This document shows, in pieces, positions 16,757 through 25,474 of a DNA stretch of 36,139 bases. Below the pieces are notes generated by a model, which worked only from the letters and a program-made list of their open reading frames with translations, ran no database searches and was not told where the DNA came from. This DNA is from Ruminococcaceae bacterium OttesenSCG-928-L11 (lineage in GTDB: Bacteria > Bacillota > Clostridia > Oscillospirales > Ruminococcaceae): NCBI GenBank assembly GCA_030265885.1, contig JAJDGX010000013.1:1-36139 (forward strand), read 5' to 3'. How positions within the stretch are numbered: the first letter of the stretch is position 1; the number at the start of each line of letters is the position of its first letter. Both the position numbers and the translations under genes were made by a program.

Positions 16757-17234
16757 TTCTGAATAACCTCCTTATAATCCCGGCGGAACAATCCGCGCGG
16801 CTTTGACTGGGGCACCCTTCCTCCTATCGTTTTGCGGCCGGCTGGAGGTTCCCAGCCGGGGAGCGTCGCTGCCAAAATCAGCCTTGCCCCGTTTCCCCTG
16901 CTAATGGCCGACATCCGGCCTGTGCCTCAATTGTGACAGATTTGTGTCTGTTTGTATATTGTAAAATGATTAAATAGCAATGAAATAATCCAATGTTTAT
17001 GTGCAACTTGACGATGAAATAACTTTTTTGCGATGAAATTTTCCCCCTGTTTTTCCATTTTCCCCGGAATCCGCATCGATTTCTTGCGTTGCCATTTTCC
17101 GGATGGCCTCGTCCAGCCCTTGGCCTCCCCTCCCATTTCTGATATAATAGTGTGGAAACCGCAATGCATATTTGTGCTTTTTAAACAAAACGTCGGACAA
17201 TCCGAACGATCTGCCAGGGAAGGGAGACAGCACC
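16757..17234. other. Divergent intergenic control region
   Basis: Non-coding space of 478 bp between the transporter operon (minus) and its regulator (plus). It contains a hairpin CCGGCTGG/CCAGCCGG (16838-16845/16852-16859) in the likely 5' leader of the binding-protein gene and an A/T-rich stretch (about 16925-17045) suited to promoters and AraC-type operators. I cannot single out operator repeats or a convincing minus-strand promoter. Confidence 0.5.
17120..17148 (+). promoter_or_regulatory. Promoter of the AraC-type regulator gene
   Basis: TTGGCC (17120-17125), a 17-base spacer and TATAAT (17143-17148), with TGA directly before it forming an extended -10. It lies about 85 bases upstream of the chosen start codon. 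Confidence 0.7.
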
Positions 17235-19547
17235 TTGAGACTACGGGCGCAACAGCTTTCCGGCCGCTTGCGGCGGCAAAAAATCGCCACCCAATACTTT
17301 CTCTCCTATTTGCTGCTCATCGCCCTTTTTGTGGCCTGCTCCGTCTGGGTGCTGCAGCAGTTTGACCGCAACCTCCGCTCCGCCGCCGAGGAATCCGGCA
17401 TGGCCGACCTGGTCAAAACCGGCGACCTCTTCGAGCAGAAGCTGGGGGAGCTGCGCAACGTGGCCTACGCCATCTCCATGGATTCAGACATCCGCACCAT
17501 CGCCTCCATGCCCGTCGAACGCCGCCCCTCCGACTATATCGTCTGCTACCGCGTCCTGTCCGACATCAAGCGGTATTACGTGTCCAACAACACCATTTTG
17601 GATATTCACATCTGGTTTCCCGGCTCCGAGATGTCCAAGATTCGGGAGTCCTTTTTCCCGGCGGATCAATCCTACCTGGAAACCCACTACCTGTTTGACG
17701 GCGTGGACTACCGCCGCTATTTTCAGGACGCCCAGACCCGCCGCCCCTCCGATTCCCTCGCCTGGTCCGAGGTCACCATAGTCAATGATTCCCACCCGGC
17801 GCTGCTCTATTACTACGACATGAAATCTTTTCCCGAGGGCGCCAACGGCTATCTTTTTATCGAGATGAGCACCACCTCCATACAGTCCCTCCTCTCTGTC
17901 CAAAGCAGCGGGGAATCCGGCGGTCTGGTCGCCCTGGACAGTTCGGACACCGTGATTTACGCCCAGGATCCCTCCCTCGCCCAATTATCGGCCTCCTACT
18001 CCGACTATAAGGTGGGCACCGGCTCCGTCCGCCGGAACGGAACCCAGATTCTCCATTACAAGCCCAGCTCCTCCGGCCTGCTGTATTTGCTGTACCTCCC
18101 CGATTCCTATTTCCATGTCCGCACCGGCCCCATGCGAAATCTGCTTTGGTCCATCAACATCGCATTGGTTGTCTGCGCGTTTCTCCTCGCCATATACCTG
18201 ACCCGCCGCCATTCCGCCCCCATCCGCAGCATTGTGTCCGCCTTTTCCGGCTCTGTCGCCGAGCAGCGGGGCAACGAGATCGACTCCATCTCCCGCTCCG
18301 TCGACACCCTGCTGAAAAACAAGGAGGAACTGGAAAACGCCCTGCGCCGCCAGCTGACTGTCCAGCGGGAGGCGTATTTCACCCGTCTCCTTCGCGGCGC
18401 CTTCATCTCCGAGGAGCAGGCCGTCAAGGCCGGGGAAACCCTGGACATCTCCGACGAATACCCCCTTTACGCCGCGGCGTTCCTGCTGTTTTTGCCTATG
18501 CCCCTGGTGGAAAAGGACGGCCCCCGAGAAAGCCATGTCTCCGAGTTCGTCATCGCCTCCCAGATGCTGCGGGACGCCATGCCGACCTTGCTGTGCACCT
18601 ACCAGACCAGCAACGGCAACCTCTCCCTTGTATTCGGCTGCGGGTACGAGGACGACGGCAGCTTTGAGCAGGCGCCCATCCGCCAGCTGGAGGCCGTGAC
18701 CGAGCGCCTGTGGCGGGAATCCCGCATCTCCGCCTACTGCGGCGTCGGTGTCCCCCGGGAGAACATGTTCCATCTCTCCGCCTCCCAGCGAGAGGCCCGC
18801 TACGCCTCCGAAAGCTGCGACACGGCCGAGGGCATGCGGGTGGTCTGCGCCCGGTATACCGACACCCCCTCCTCCCCCCTCCACTACCCGCTGGAAAGCG
18901 AGGTACACCTGCTCCGCTCCTGCCGAACCGGGGATCTGGAAAACGCCACCGCCATCGCCGACGAGCTCTTCGAGAAAACTCTGTCCGGCAGCGGGGCCGG
19001 CGTGGCCGAGCTGACCCAGCTTGCCTACAGCTTCCGGGGCACCTTCCTGCGCACACTGGCGGAATCCCCCGGCCACTCCCCGGAAATCATCGACCGCATC
19101 GGCGGCCTTATCACCGCCGACAACCCCGAAAAGCTGCGGGATACCGTCATGGATCTGCTGGCCCTCCTCTGCGACATCGTCAACCAAAACAAGCAGGAAA
19201 AGCGGGGCAGCCTGTACGACGCCATCGTCCAGTACATTCAGGAGCATTTTCAGGACGCCTCCCTCTCCCTCACCTCCACCGCAGACTATTTTAACATCAA
19301 CGAAAAATACCTCTCCCACTTTTTCAAGGAGGTCAGCGGCGAAAAATTCTCCACAGCCGTCGAGCGCATCCGCATGAACTACGCCCTGGAGCAGATGAAG
19401 GAGACCGTCCTGCCCATCTCCCAGATATGCACCGACAGCGGCTATTCCGGCACCAACTCCTTCTACAAGGCCTTCAAGCGCATCTATCGCATGAGCCCCA
19501 ACGCCTACCGCCAGGCCATCCAAAGCGGCGGCGCGGGCGGAGAATAA
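17235..19547 (+). CDS. Membrane-spanning AraC-family regulator (YesS-like)
   Basis: About 770 aa, a one-component sensor-regulator. Order: short cytoplasmic end, membrane segment (about 21-40), extracellular sensor region of ~260 aa (Cache-like by layout), second membrane segment (about 302-322), HAMP-like linker (RSVDTLLKNKEELENAL), central domain, and a C-terminal AraC DNA-binding domain (about 670-765) with two helix-turn-helices (LTSTADYFNINEKYLSHFF; ISQICTDSGYSGTNSFYKAF). The start is TTG 17235 after GGGAGA; an upstream TTG at 17172 lacks a ribosome site. Divergent from the sugar-transport/sulfatase operon, which it probably activates in response to an external glycan or the loaded binding protein. 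Confidence 0.9.
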   Translation: MRLRAQQLSGRLRRQKIATQYFLSYLLLIALFVACSVWVLQQFDRNLRSAAEESGMADLVKTGDLFEQKLGELRNVAYAISMDSDIRTIASMPVERRPSDYIVCYRVLSDIKRYYVSNNTILDIHIWFPGSEMSKIRESFFPADQSYLETHYLFDGVDYRRYFQDAQTRRPSDSLAWSEVTIVNDSHPALLYYYDMKSFPEGANGYLFIEMSTTSIQSLLSVQSSGESGGLVALDSSDTVIYAQDPSLAQLSASYSDYKVGTGSVRRNGTQILHYKPSSSGLLYLLYLPDSYFHVRTGPMRNLLWSINIALVVCAFLLAIYLTRRHSAPIRSIVSAFSGSVAEQRGNEIDSISRSVDTLLKNKEELENALRRQLTVQREAYFTRLLRGAFISEEQAVKAGETLDISDEYPLYAAAFLLFLPMPLVEKDGPRESHVSEFVIASQMLRDAMPTLLCTYQTSNGNLSLVFGCGYEDDGSFEQAPIRQLEAVTERLWRESRISAYCGVGVPRENMFHLSASQREARYASESCDTAEGMRVVCARYTDTPSSPLHYPLESEVHLLRSCRTGDLENATAIADELFEKTLSGSGAGVAELTQLAYSFRGTFLRTLAESPGHSPEIIDRIGGLITADNPEKLRDTVMDLLALLCDIVNQNKQEKRGSLYDAIVQYIQEHFQDASLSLTSTADYFNINEKYLSHFFKEVSGEKFSTAVERIRMNYALEQMKETVLPISQICTDSGYSGTNSFYKAFKRIYRMSPNAYRQAIQSGGAGGE

Positions 19548-19693
19548 CGCGAGCCCGGACGGGGCACTTCATTTGTCTGTTTTGATGGATTCCGCCCCCA
19601 TTTTTCCCCATCAAAATTGTAGACTTCCCGAAAAAAGTATGATAAGATAAAAATATTGTGTATTCTAGTACAAAATCAGGGAGGGTACGGGAT

Positions 19694-21016
19694 TTGGGCT
19701 TACTTGATACCATTAAGAAAACCTTACAGGACAGCATCCCCGATGTGGTAACCAACAACGATATCAGCGGCCAATCCGCGGAGATGCTGTGGAAGTACAA
19801 AAACAACACGCTGATGACAGGCTCCCGCCTCATAGTCGGCGAAAGCCAGGAGGCCATCTTCGTCAAAAACGGCGTCATCGAGCATATCTTTGGCCCCGGC
19901 TCCTACAATCTGGACACCGACAATATCCCCATCCTAAAAACACTGCTGACCAAGGCCTACGGCGGCACCTCCCCCAACACGGCGGAGATCTGGTTCGTCA
20001 ACAAGGCCTCCATTATGGAAATTCCCTGGGGCACCCCCACCCCTCTGGCCATGGAGGTCAACAAGTTCGGCGCTCCCCTCACCCTGAATTTCCGCTGCAA
20101 CGGCGTTGTTTCGGTCAAGGTGGTTGACAGCAAGACGATCTTCACCGAGCTGGCCGGCCAGGGCCGCCAGTTCACCGTGGAGCGCTTCAAGGACTCCATC
20201 AAAAGCATTCTCACCTCCCGCCTGCGCAAGGCCATCGGCACCATGATGAACGACGGCCAGCGGGATTACAAGGATCTGCAAAACAACATCACCGACCTGG
20301 AGGAGCCCATCCGCGCCTCTGTGGCCGACGAGATTTTGCGCTACGGCGTCAATGTGGAGGGCTGCTACGTTCGCGGCTTCTCCGTTGTGGACGACGACGC
20401 CCTGAAGCGCTACAACCAGTACGAGGATCGGCAGATCCGCGACAATCTGGATTTGCAAAAGGAATCCCTGAAAATTGACGTGGACGCCAAGCGAAAGCTT
20501 GTTATGGACGTCAACCTGGAAAAGGCCCGGCTGGAGGCTCTGGGCGTGGATTACGAAACCCAGCGCCACTACGATGTCATGCAGGCCGCCGCCGAAAACA
20601 AGAGCAACCCCGCCGTCCGCACGCCCATCGGCGTCGGCATGGGCATGAGCGTCGGCTCCGCCCTCTCTCAACAGGTTACCTCCGACGTGCGCAAGGTGGC
20701 CGAAAAGAAGGAGAAATGCCCGTCCTGCGGCGCTTCCTTCAAGAAGGGCGCCAAGTTCTGCCCCGAGTGCGGCTACCTGGTGGCCCGGGTCTGCCACAGC
20801 TGCAAGCACACCGACGAAGGCTCCGGCAAATTCTGCCCCGAATGCGGCAAGAAATACATATTCTGCAAAAGCTGCGGCTCCGACAATCCCGACGACGCGG
20901 CCAGCTGTGTCAAATGCGGCAAGCCCCTGTCCGCCGAAACCGTATGCCCCGGCTGCTCGGTAAAAATTGAGTCCGGCAAGAAATTCTGCCCTGAATGCGG
21001 GTATAAATTGCAGTAA
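19694..21016 (+). CDS. SPFH-domain protein with four C-terminal zinc ribbons (YdjI-like)
   Basis: 440 aa. The SPFH/band-7 like region (about 1-290) has FVKNGVIEHIFGPGSYNL and a charged helical stretch QIRDNLDLQKESLKIDVDAK. Residues 342-440 hold eight CxxC pairs (CPSC, CPEC, CHSC, CPEC, CKSC, CVKC, CPGC, CPEC), i.e. four zinc ribbons. Related to B. subtilis YdjI and 'virion core protein'-like families; YdjI works with membrane and zinc-ribbon partners in PspA-linked envelope stress. The start is TTG 19694, eight bases after AGGGAGGG, giving the family N-terminus MGLLDTIKK. Followed at 18 bp by a membrane zinc-ribbon gene, probably a partner. Confidence 0.88.
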   Translation: MGLLDTIKKTLQDSIPDVVTNNDISGQSAEMLWKYKNNTLMTGSRLIVGESQEAIFVKNGVIEHIFGPGSYNLDTDNIPILKTLLTKAYGGTSPNTAEIWFVNKASIMEIPWGTPTPLAMEVNKFGAPLTLNFRCNGVVSVKVVDSKTIFTELAGQGRQFTVERFKDSIKSILTSRLRKAIGTMMNDGQRDYKDLQNNITDLEEPIRASVADEILRYGVNVEGCYVRGFSVVDDDALKRYNQYEDRQIRDNLDLQKESLKIDVDAKRKLVMDVNLEKARLEALGVDYETQRHYDVMQAAAENKSNPAVRTPIGVGMGMSVGSALSQQVTSDVRKVAEKKEKCPSCGASFKKGAKFCPECGYLVARVCHSCKHTDEGSGKFCPECGKKYIFCKSCGSDNPDDAASCVKCGKPLSAETVCPGCSVKIESGKKFCPECGYKLQ

Positions 21017-21034
21017 GCAGGAGGATACAATTCT

Positions 21035-21397
21035 ATGGAGCTGTTACTTAACATTGTCATTCGCTGGTTCATGTATGTCATGATCCTGTTCCCCTTTACC
21101 CGCGGCATTTTCAGCTTTGCCGGCAACGTCCTGTCCTGGATTCTGGCTTTCCTGCTCTCCGCCTTCGTCATCTCCATTCTGGAGATTCGCGGCCAGACCA
21201 AGAAAATCGTCCAGTTTTTCGCCAAGCTGCTGGGCGCCAAGCTAAAATCCAGCGACGGCGCGGTCTCCAACGTCCTCGCCCAGGCCATCGACCCCGATGA
21301 AATCTACAAGGAGTGCCCCAACTGCGGCTCTCAGGTGCTGCTCAGCAACGGCAAGGGAAAATGCGACAGCTGCGACACCTTTGTCACACAGGAGTAG
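21035..21397 (+). CDS. Small membrane protein with C-terminal zinc ribbon
   Basis: 120 aa. Two hydrophobic segments (about 1-24 and 27-50: FTRGIFSFAGNVLSWILAFLLSAFVISIL) are followed by a basic linker and a zinc ribbon (CPNCGSQVLLSNGKGKCDSC, about 91-110). I do not recognise a named family. An excellent ribosome site (AGGAGG, eight bases) and 18-bp spacing tie it to the SPFH protein, and the shared zinc-ribbon type suggests the two proteins meet at the membrane. A terminator follows, so these two form a complete unit. Confidence 0.8.
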   Translation: MELLLNIVIRWFMYVMILFPFTRGIFSFAGNVLSWILAFLLSAFVISILEIRGQTKKIVQFFAKLLGAKLKSSDGAVSNVLAQAIDPDEIYKECPNCGSQVLLSNGKGKCDSCDTFVTQE

Positions 21398-21419
21398 CCG
21401 GACAATCCATCCAATCGTT

Positions 21420-21455
21420 CCACCGCCGGGAAACTGCTTCCGGCGGTGGTTTTTT
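21420..21455 (+). terminator. Terminator after the SPFH pair
   Basis: A 10-bp perfect stem CCACCGCCGG/CCGGCGGTGG has a ten-base loop and is followed by TTTTTT. Confidence 0.92.
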
Positions 21456-21488
21456 CCATTTTCCGGCATTTTCGCCGCCCACCCGGGA

Positions 21489-21494
21489 TATAAT
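21489..21494 (+). promoter_or_regulatory. -10 element upstream of the ABC-F gene
   Basis: TATAAT within GGGATATAATTTACC; the -35 region is poor. It would give a ~185-base leader before the ABC-F start. The leader contains a possible 56-codon reading frame (ATG 21519 to TGA 21689) that overlaps the ABC-F start, and a CCGGCT..AGCCGG hairpin (about 21595-21617). Confidence 0.45.
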
Positions 21495-21685
21495 TTACCG
21501 ACACGCCTCTTTTCCCGCATGATTTCAAGAAACTCTGCCAAGAATTGCAATAAAACCTTCCAAAACCTCCACTACTTCTATAGCGATGTCTCCCGGCTCC
21601 TTTTCCGGAAGCCGGAAATCCCAAAAAATCCTTCTGCCACGCAGAATAGAATAGACCGGGCAGTCGCCCGTTGGAGAAGCAAACC

Positions 21686-23632
21686 ATGATATTGTCAATG
21701 GAACAGGTCTGCAAGAGTTTTGGGGCCAGCCTCATCCTGCAGGACATCACAGTCAAAATCGAGGACGCGGATAAAATCGGCCTGGTCGGCATCAACGGCG
21801 CGGGCAAGTCCACCCTCCTCAACATCATCAACGGCGATCTGGAATACGACGCAGGCGTTCTGTCCCGCAGCGGCGACAAGACCTTCGGCTTTCTGCGGCA
21901 AAACAGCGGCCTGTCGGAGCAGGGCACCATCCGCTCGGAGATGCACGCCGTGTTCAGCCACCTCCACGCCCTGGAGGAGAACCTGCACACCCTGGAGCAT
22001 CAAATCGCCGCCACCGGTCACGACTCCCCGGAGTATGAGTCTCTCACCGCCCGCTATCACCGCCTGCAAACCGAGTTTGAAGCCGCCGACGGCTATCTCA
22101 TCGATGTAAAGATTGCCACCGTCCTCAACGGTATGGGCTTTGGCGATACCGACACAGCCACCCCCGTCGCCGTGCTCAGCGGCGGCGAAAAGACCCGCCT
22201 CGCCCTCTGCAAGCTGCTGCTGGAGGCCCCGGATCTGCTCATCCTCGACGAGCCCACCAACCACCTGGATTTCAAGACCCTCTCCTGGCTGGAGGAATAT
22301 CTGCAGGGCTATCGGGGCGCCTTGCTGGTCGTCTCCCACGACCGGTATTTCCTCAACAAGCTGTGCACCCAAATCTGGGATGTGTTCGACCATCAGCTCA
22401 TCGCCTACCCCGGCAACTACAGCGCCTACATCCAGCTAAAGGACGAGCGCTACACCCGCCAGATGAAGGAATACGAGCTGCAGCAAACAGAGATTGCCGA
22501 TATGAAGGACTTCATCGCCCGCAACATTGTGCGGGCCACCACCTCCAACCGGGCAAAATCCCGCCAGAAGGCGCTGGACAGGCTGGAGATTGTGGAGAAG
22601 CCCAAGCTGCCACCCAAGCCTGCCATCATCAAGCTGCAATACAAAAAGGAGCCGGTCAAGGACGTGCTCCATGTCCAGAATCTGTCCCTTTCCGTACCGG
22701 AGGGCGATGGCCGCAAAACTCTGTTCACCGGTCTGGATTTTGACCTGCTCAAAGGGGAGAAGGTCGCCCTCATCGGCTCCAACGGCATCGGCAAATCCTC
22801 CTTTCTCAAGGCCATCCAAAATTTGATGCCCCACGACAAGGGCTCCATCGAATGGGGCCGGGGCGTGGAGATTTCCTATTTCGAGCAGGAGGAACTGCTG
22901 CTGGATTCCTCCAAAACCGCTCTCAATGAGCTGTGGGATCGCTTCCCCCGGGAATACGAGCACACCATCCGCACGGTTTTGGGCCATGTGCAAATCACCG
23001 GCGAAAACATCTACAAAAAGGTGGGGGATCTCAGCGGCGGAGAGCGTGCCCGCATCAAATTCGCCATACTGGCCCTGTCCTGCGGCAATGTACTGCTGAT
23101 GGACGAGCCCACCAACCACCTGGATCTATCCACCAAGGAATCCCTGGACAAGGCCCTGCAGGAATACACCGGCACCCTGCTGGTTGTCTCCCACGACCGC
23201 TATCTCCTCAACAAATTCCCCACCGCCATCGCTGAAATGCACGAAACCGGCATGCGGGTGTACAAGGGCAACTACAACAGCTACCTTCTCCAAAAGGAGC
23301 AGGAAAAAAGCCGGGACATCTCGGCGCAGGATGCCTCCCCCCAGGAGCCGCCCCGCGAGCCGGAAAAGCCCGGTGCTGCCACCTACTACCGCACCAAAAA
23401 GCAGCGCAGCGAGGCCGTCGCCCGCAAAAATCGCATCAGCGCCCTGGAAAAGCGGATCGAAGAGTTGGAAGTGGAAATCTGGGATCTGGAAAACGAGATT
23501 ACCCTGCCCGAAATTGCAGCCGATTATGTAACGCTGCAGGAAAAATGCAGCCTGCTGGAGGATCGGCGCACCGACCTGAACATCGCCATGGCCCAGTGGT
23601 CGGAGCTGCTGGAGGAAACCGATTCAGAATAG
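21686..23632 (+). CDS. ABC-F family ATPase (YdiF-like)
   Basis: 648 aa, two ATP-binding cassettes without membrane segments, a soluble ABC-F protein that acts on the ribosome. Cassette 1: Walker A GINGAGKST, signature LSGGEKTRL, Walker B LLILDEPTNHLD. Cassette 2: GSNGIGKSS, LSGGERARI, VLLMDEPTNHLD. The linker (about 235-300) is basic and helical, and the C-terminus (about 560-648) is a charged coiled coil (RISALEKRIEELEVEIWDLE), as in YdiF-type housekeeping members. Antibiotic protection cannot be inferred from this. The start is ATG 21686, preceded by GGAGA; a TTG at 21671 is less likely. Confidence 0.92.
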   Translation: MILSMEQVCKSFGASLILQDITVKIEDADKIGLVGINGAGKSTLLNIINGDLEYDAGVLSRSGDKTFGFLRQNSGLSEQGTIRSEMHAVFSHLHALEENLHTLEHQIAATGHDSPEYESLTARYHRLQTEFEAADGYLIDVKIATVLNGMGFGDTDTATPVAVLSGGEKTRLALCKLLLEAPDLLILDEPTNHLDFKTLSWLEEYLQGYRGALLVVSHDRYFLNKLCTQIWDVFDHQLIAYPGNYSAYIQLKDERYTRQMKEYELQQTEIADMKDFIARNIVRATTSNRAKSRQKALDRLEIVEKPKLPPKPAIIKLQYKKEPVKDVLHVQNLSLSVPEGDGRKTLFTGLDFDLLKGEKVALIGSNGIGKSSFLKAIQNLMPHDKGSIEWGRGVEISYFEQEELLLDSSKTALNELWDRFPREYEHTIRTVLGHVQITGENIYKKVGDLSGGERARIKFAILALSCGNVLLMDEPTNHLDLSTKESLDKALQEYTGTLLVVSHDRYLLNKFPTAIAEMHETGMRVYKGNYNSYLLQKEQEKSRDISAQDASPQEPPREPEKPGAATYYRTKKQRSEAVARKNRISALEKRIEELEVEIWDLENEITLPEIAADYVTLQEKCSLLEDRRTDLNIAMAQWSELLEETDSE

Positions 23633-23678
23633 CACCTCACCCCTGCGCCCTTCAACGTTATTACACATGGAGGTTCCA

Positions 23679-24917
23679 ATGAAATTCGAAAAAGACTCCA
23701 AAATGACGCGGGTCGCCATACATGCCTTTTTGGTATTGGCCGCCGCAATCCTGTTTCATCTGCTTCTCCAGCATATGGGCACCCTCTTTGGCTGGGTAGG
23801 CCGGGTAACCTCCATACTGCTGCCGGTTGTCTATGGCTTTGTCATCGCCTTTATCCTCAACCCCATGACCCATTTTTTCGAGGACAAACTCCTGCCCCGG
23901 CTGTTCCGAAAGGGCCTGAAACCGCGCACAGCCCGTGGTCTTTCCATCCTGTTTACCTACCTGACCACACTCATTCTCCTCGCCCTGTTTTTCGCCCTCG
24001 TTGTCCCCCAGATCATCTACAGTCTGGTGGGCATCGGTGCCAATGTCCCCTCCTATCTCAAGTCCATTCAGACCACCTACTACAACATTGTCAAGTGGAT
24101 GGAGGAACTGGAATTTCTGGAGGACAGCCAGTCCAGCGCCATGGTGGCTGTGGTCTTTGAGTATATTCTGGGCGCCTTCGAGGGGCTGCTGGAACGTCTC
24201 GGCGAATGGCTGACCCGCGACTTCCTCGACAAGGTTGTCAACATCGCCACCAGCTTTACCTCCGGCGTTCTCGACGCCATCCTGGGGATCATCATCTCCA
24301 TCTACTTCCTCAGCGACCGGGAAAAGCTGTTTGCACAGCTTCGCAAAATCAGCACCGCCCTCTTCCGCGACAGCACCACCAGCCTCTTCCACGAACTCGC
24401 CATGGACGCCAACAAGGTGTTCAACGGCTTTATCGTAGGCAAAATCATCGATTCCCTCATCATCGGCGTGCTGTGCTTCATCGGTATGACCGTCATGCGC
24501 CTGCCCTTTGCCGTGCTTATCAGCGTCATTGTCGGTGTCACCAATATCATTCCCTACTTTGGGCCCTTCATCGGCGCGATTCCCGGCTTTGTGCTAGTAC
24601 TCATCTCCGACCCCGCCAAAGGCCCCGGCCAGTCCCTGCTGTTTCTCATCTTCATCCTGGTGCTCCAGCAATTCGACGGCAATATCCTGGGCCCCAAAAT
24701 CCTGGGAGATACAACCGGTCTCTCCGCCCTGTGGGTCATCTTCTCCATCACCCTATTCAGCGGATTGTTCGGGGTGCTGGGCATGTTCATCGGTGTACCG
24801 CTCTTTGCCTTTATCTATAACATTTGCCGGCGCATCATCAATCATATTCTGAAAAAGAGGGATCTCTCCACCGATACCAAGGACTATGACTCCCAGCGCA
24901 ATCCTATGCCGGACTGA
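23679..24917 (+). CDS. AI-2E family transporter (PerM/YtvI-like)
   Basis: 412 aa, about seven to eight membrane segments. The conserved region reads FNGFIVGKIIDSLIIG and NIIPYFGPFIGAIPGFVL, followed by QQFDGNILGPKILG, all typical of the AI-2E/UPF0118 family. Members export autoinducer-2 or exchange ions; the substrate here is unknown. The start is ATG 23679, because GGAGG lies five bases before it; the in-frame ATG at 23667 overlaps this site. 46 bp after the ABC-F gene and possibly co-transcribed. Confidence 0.9.
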   Translation: MKFEKDSKMTRVAIHAFLVLAAAILFHLLLQHMGTLFGWVGRVTSILLPVVYGFVIAFILNPMTHFFEDKLLPRLFRKGLKPRTARGLSILFTYLTTLILLALFFALVVPQIIYSLVGIGANVPSYLKSIQTTYYNIVKWMEELEFLEDSQSSAMVAVVFEYILGAFEGLLERLGEWLTRDFLDKVVNIATSFTSGVLDAILGIIISIYFLSDREKLFAQLRKISTALFRDSTTSLFHELAMDANKVFNGFIVGKIIDSLIIGVLCFIGMTVMRLPFAVLISVIVGVTNIIPYFGPFIGAIPGFVLVLISDPAKGPGQSLLFLIFILVLQQFDGNILGPKILGDTTGLSALWVIFSITLFSGLFGVLGMFIGVPLFAFIYNICRRIINHILKKRDLSTDTKDYDSQRNPMPD

Positions 24918-24944
24918 TCTTTTTGGAGCCTGCGGCGCATTTAG

Positions 24945-25395
24945 AATGGGGTTTCACCCCAAACCCCATTTAAGGGGGTGTGACCCCCTTAAAAATCCCA
25001 TTGTTCACTCCGTTGTCCCCACCCATACGCCAGGCAATACCGACCCGAACCCCCGGTCAAGACGACGACCGGGGGTTCTTGTGCGTTCCCGTATGCAAAC
25101 CGCCCTTTTACCGGCCCCCACTCCCGTCCGCTCGCTCATTGCGACAGAAAGGCCGCAAACCGCTCGCTGGCTCCTTTTGCCTGGCTAACCCGTTTGCCCG
25201 GCGGGAATTGCGGCTTCGCTCCGACTCCGTCTCCGCGAACCCCCTCCGCTTCCAGCGTCGGCGTCGGGCTATCGCCCGCCGGCAATTCCCGCCTCCCACC
25301 ACACCACCAGCTGCAATCCGCGAAATGACTCATGTGCAGCTTCAAGCTGCCGGCTGCAATCCGCGGAGCGGCATGTGTGCAGGTTCAACCTGCGC
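24945..25395. repeat. Copy B of the ~0.4 kb non-coding element
   Basis: This fills the gene-free gap before galK. In order: hairpin AATGGGGTTT/AAACCCCATT (24945-24954/24961-24970), hairpin AAGGGGGT/ACCCCCTT (24972-24979/24983-24990), the shared CCCTTAAAAATCCC, an 11-bp perfect stem AACCCCCGGTC/GACCGGGGGTT (25048-25058/25067-25077), TTGCG/CGCAA (25139-25143/25154-25158), a distant 12-bp inverted repeat GGCGGGAATTGC/GCAATTCCCGCC (25200-25211/25282-25293), and the tail TGCAATCCGCGGAGCGG with a GCAGGTTCAACCTGC palindrome (25379-25393). It aligns with 1-365. The first hairpins may also terminate the AI-2E gene transcript. Confidence 0.7.
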
Positions 25396-25425
25396 TTGAC
25401 AGGGGGTGGGGGAATGTCATACACT
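25396..25425 (+). promoter_or_regulatory. galK promoter
   Basis: TTGACA (25396-25401), an 18-base G-rich spacer and TACACT (25420-25425). It begins immediately after the repeat element, leaving a ~43-base leader. Confidence 0.65.
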
Positions 25426-25474
25426 AGGGGGTGGAATCATCCTATCTTGTTGCAAAGCAATGGAGGGTATCATC

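Noticed and set aside
19580-19616. Terminator after the AraC regulator (TTTTGATGG/CCATCAAAA)
   Set aside because: The loop is 19 bases and there is no T-tract directly after the stem; too weak to list.
19694-21016. 'Virion core protein' similarity taken as a prophage sign
   Set aside because: The family name is historical; the protein is a bacterial SPFH/zinc-ribbon protein and no phage genes are nearby.
21686-23632. Calling the ABC-F protein an antibiotic-resistance factor
   Set aside because: Domain layout with a charged C-terminal coiled coil fits YdiF-like housekeeping ABC-F proteins; no resistance-type interdomain extension is evident by eye.
24918-25474. Mobile element with transposase in the galK upstream gap
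   Set aside because: No transposase or other protein motif in any frame; only non-coding repeats. A non-autonomous element remains possible.
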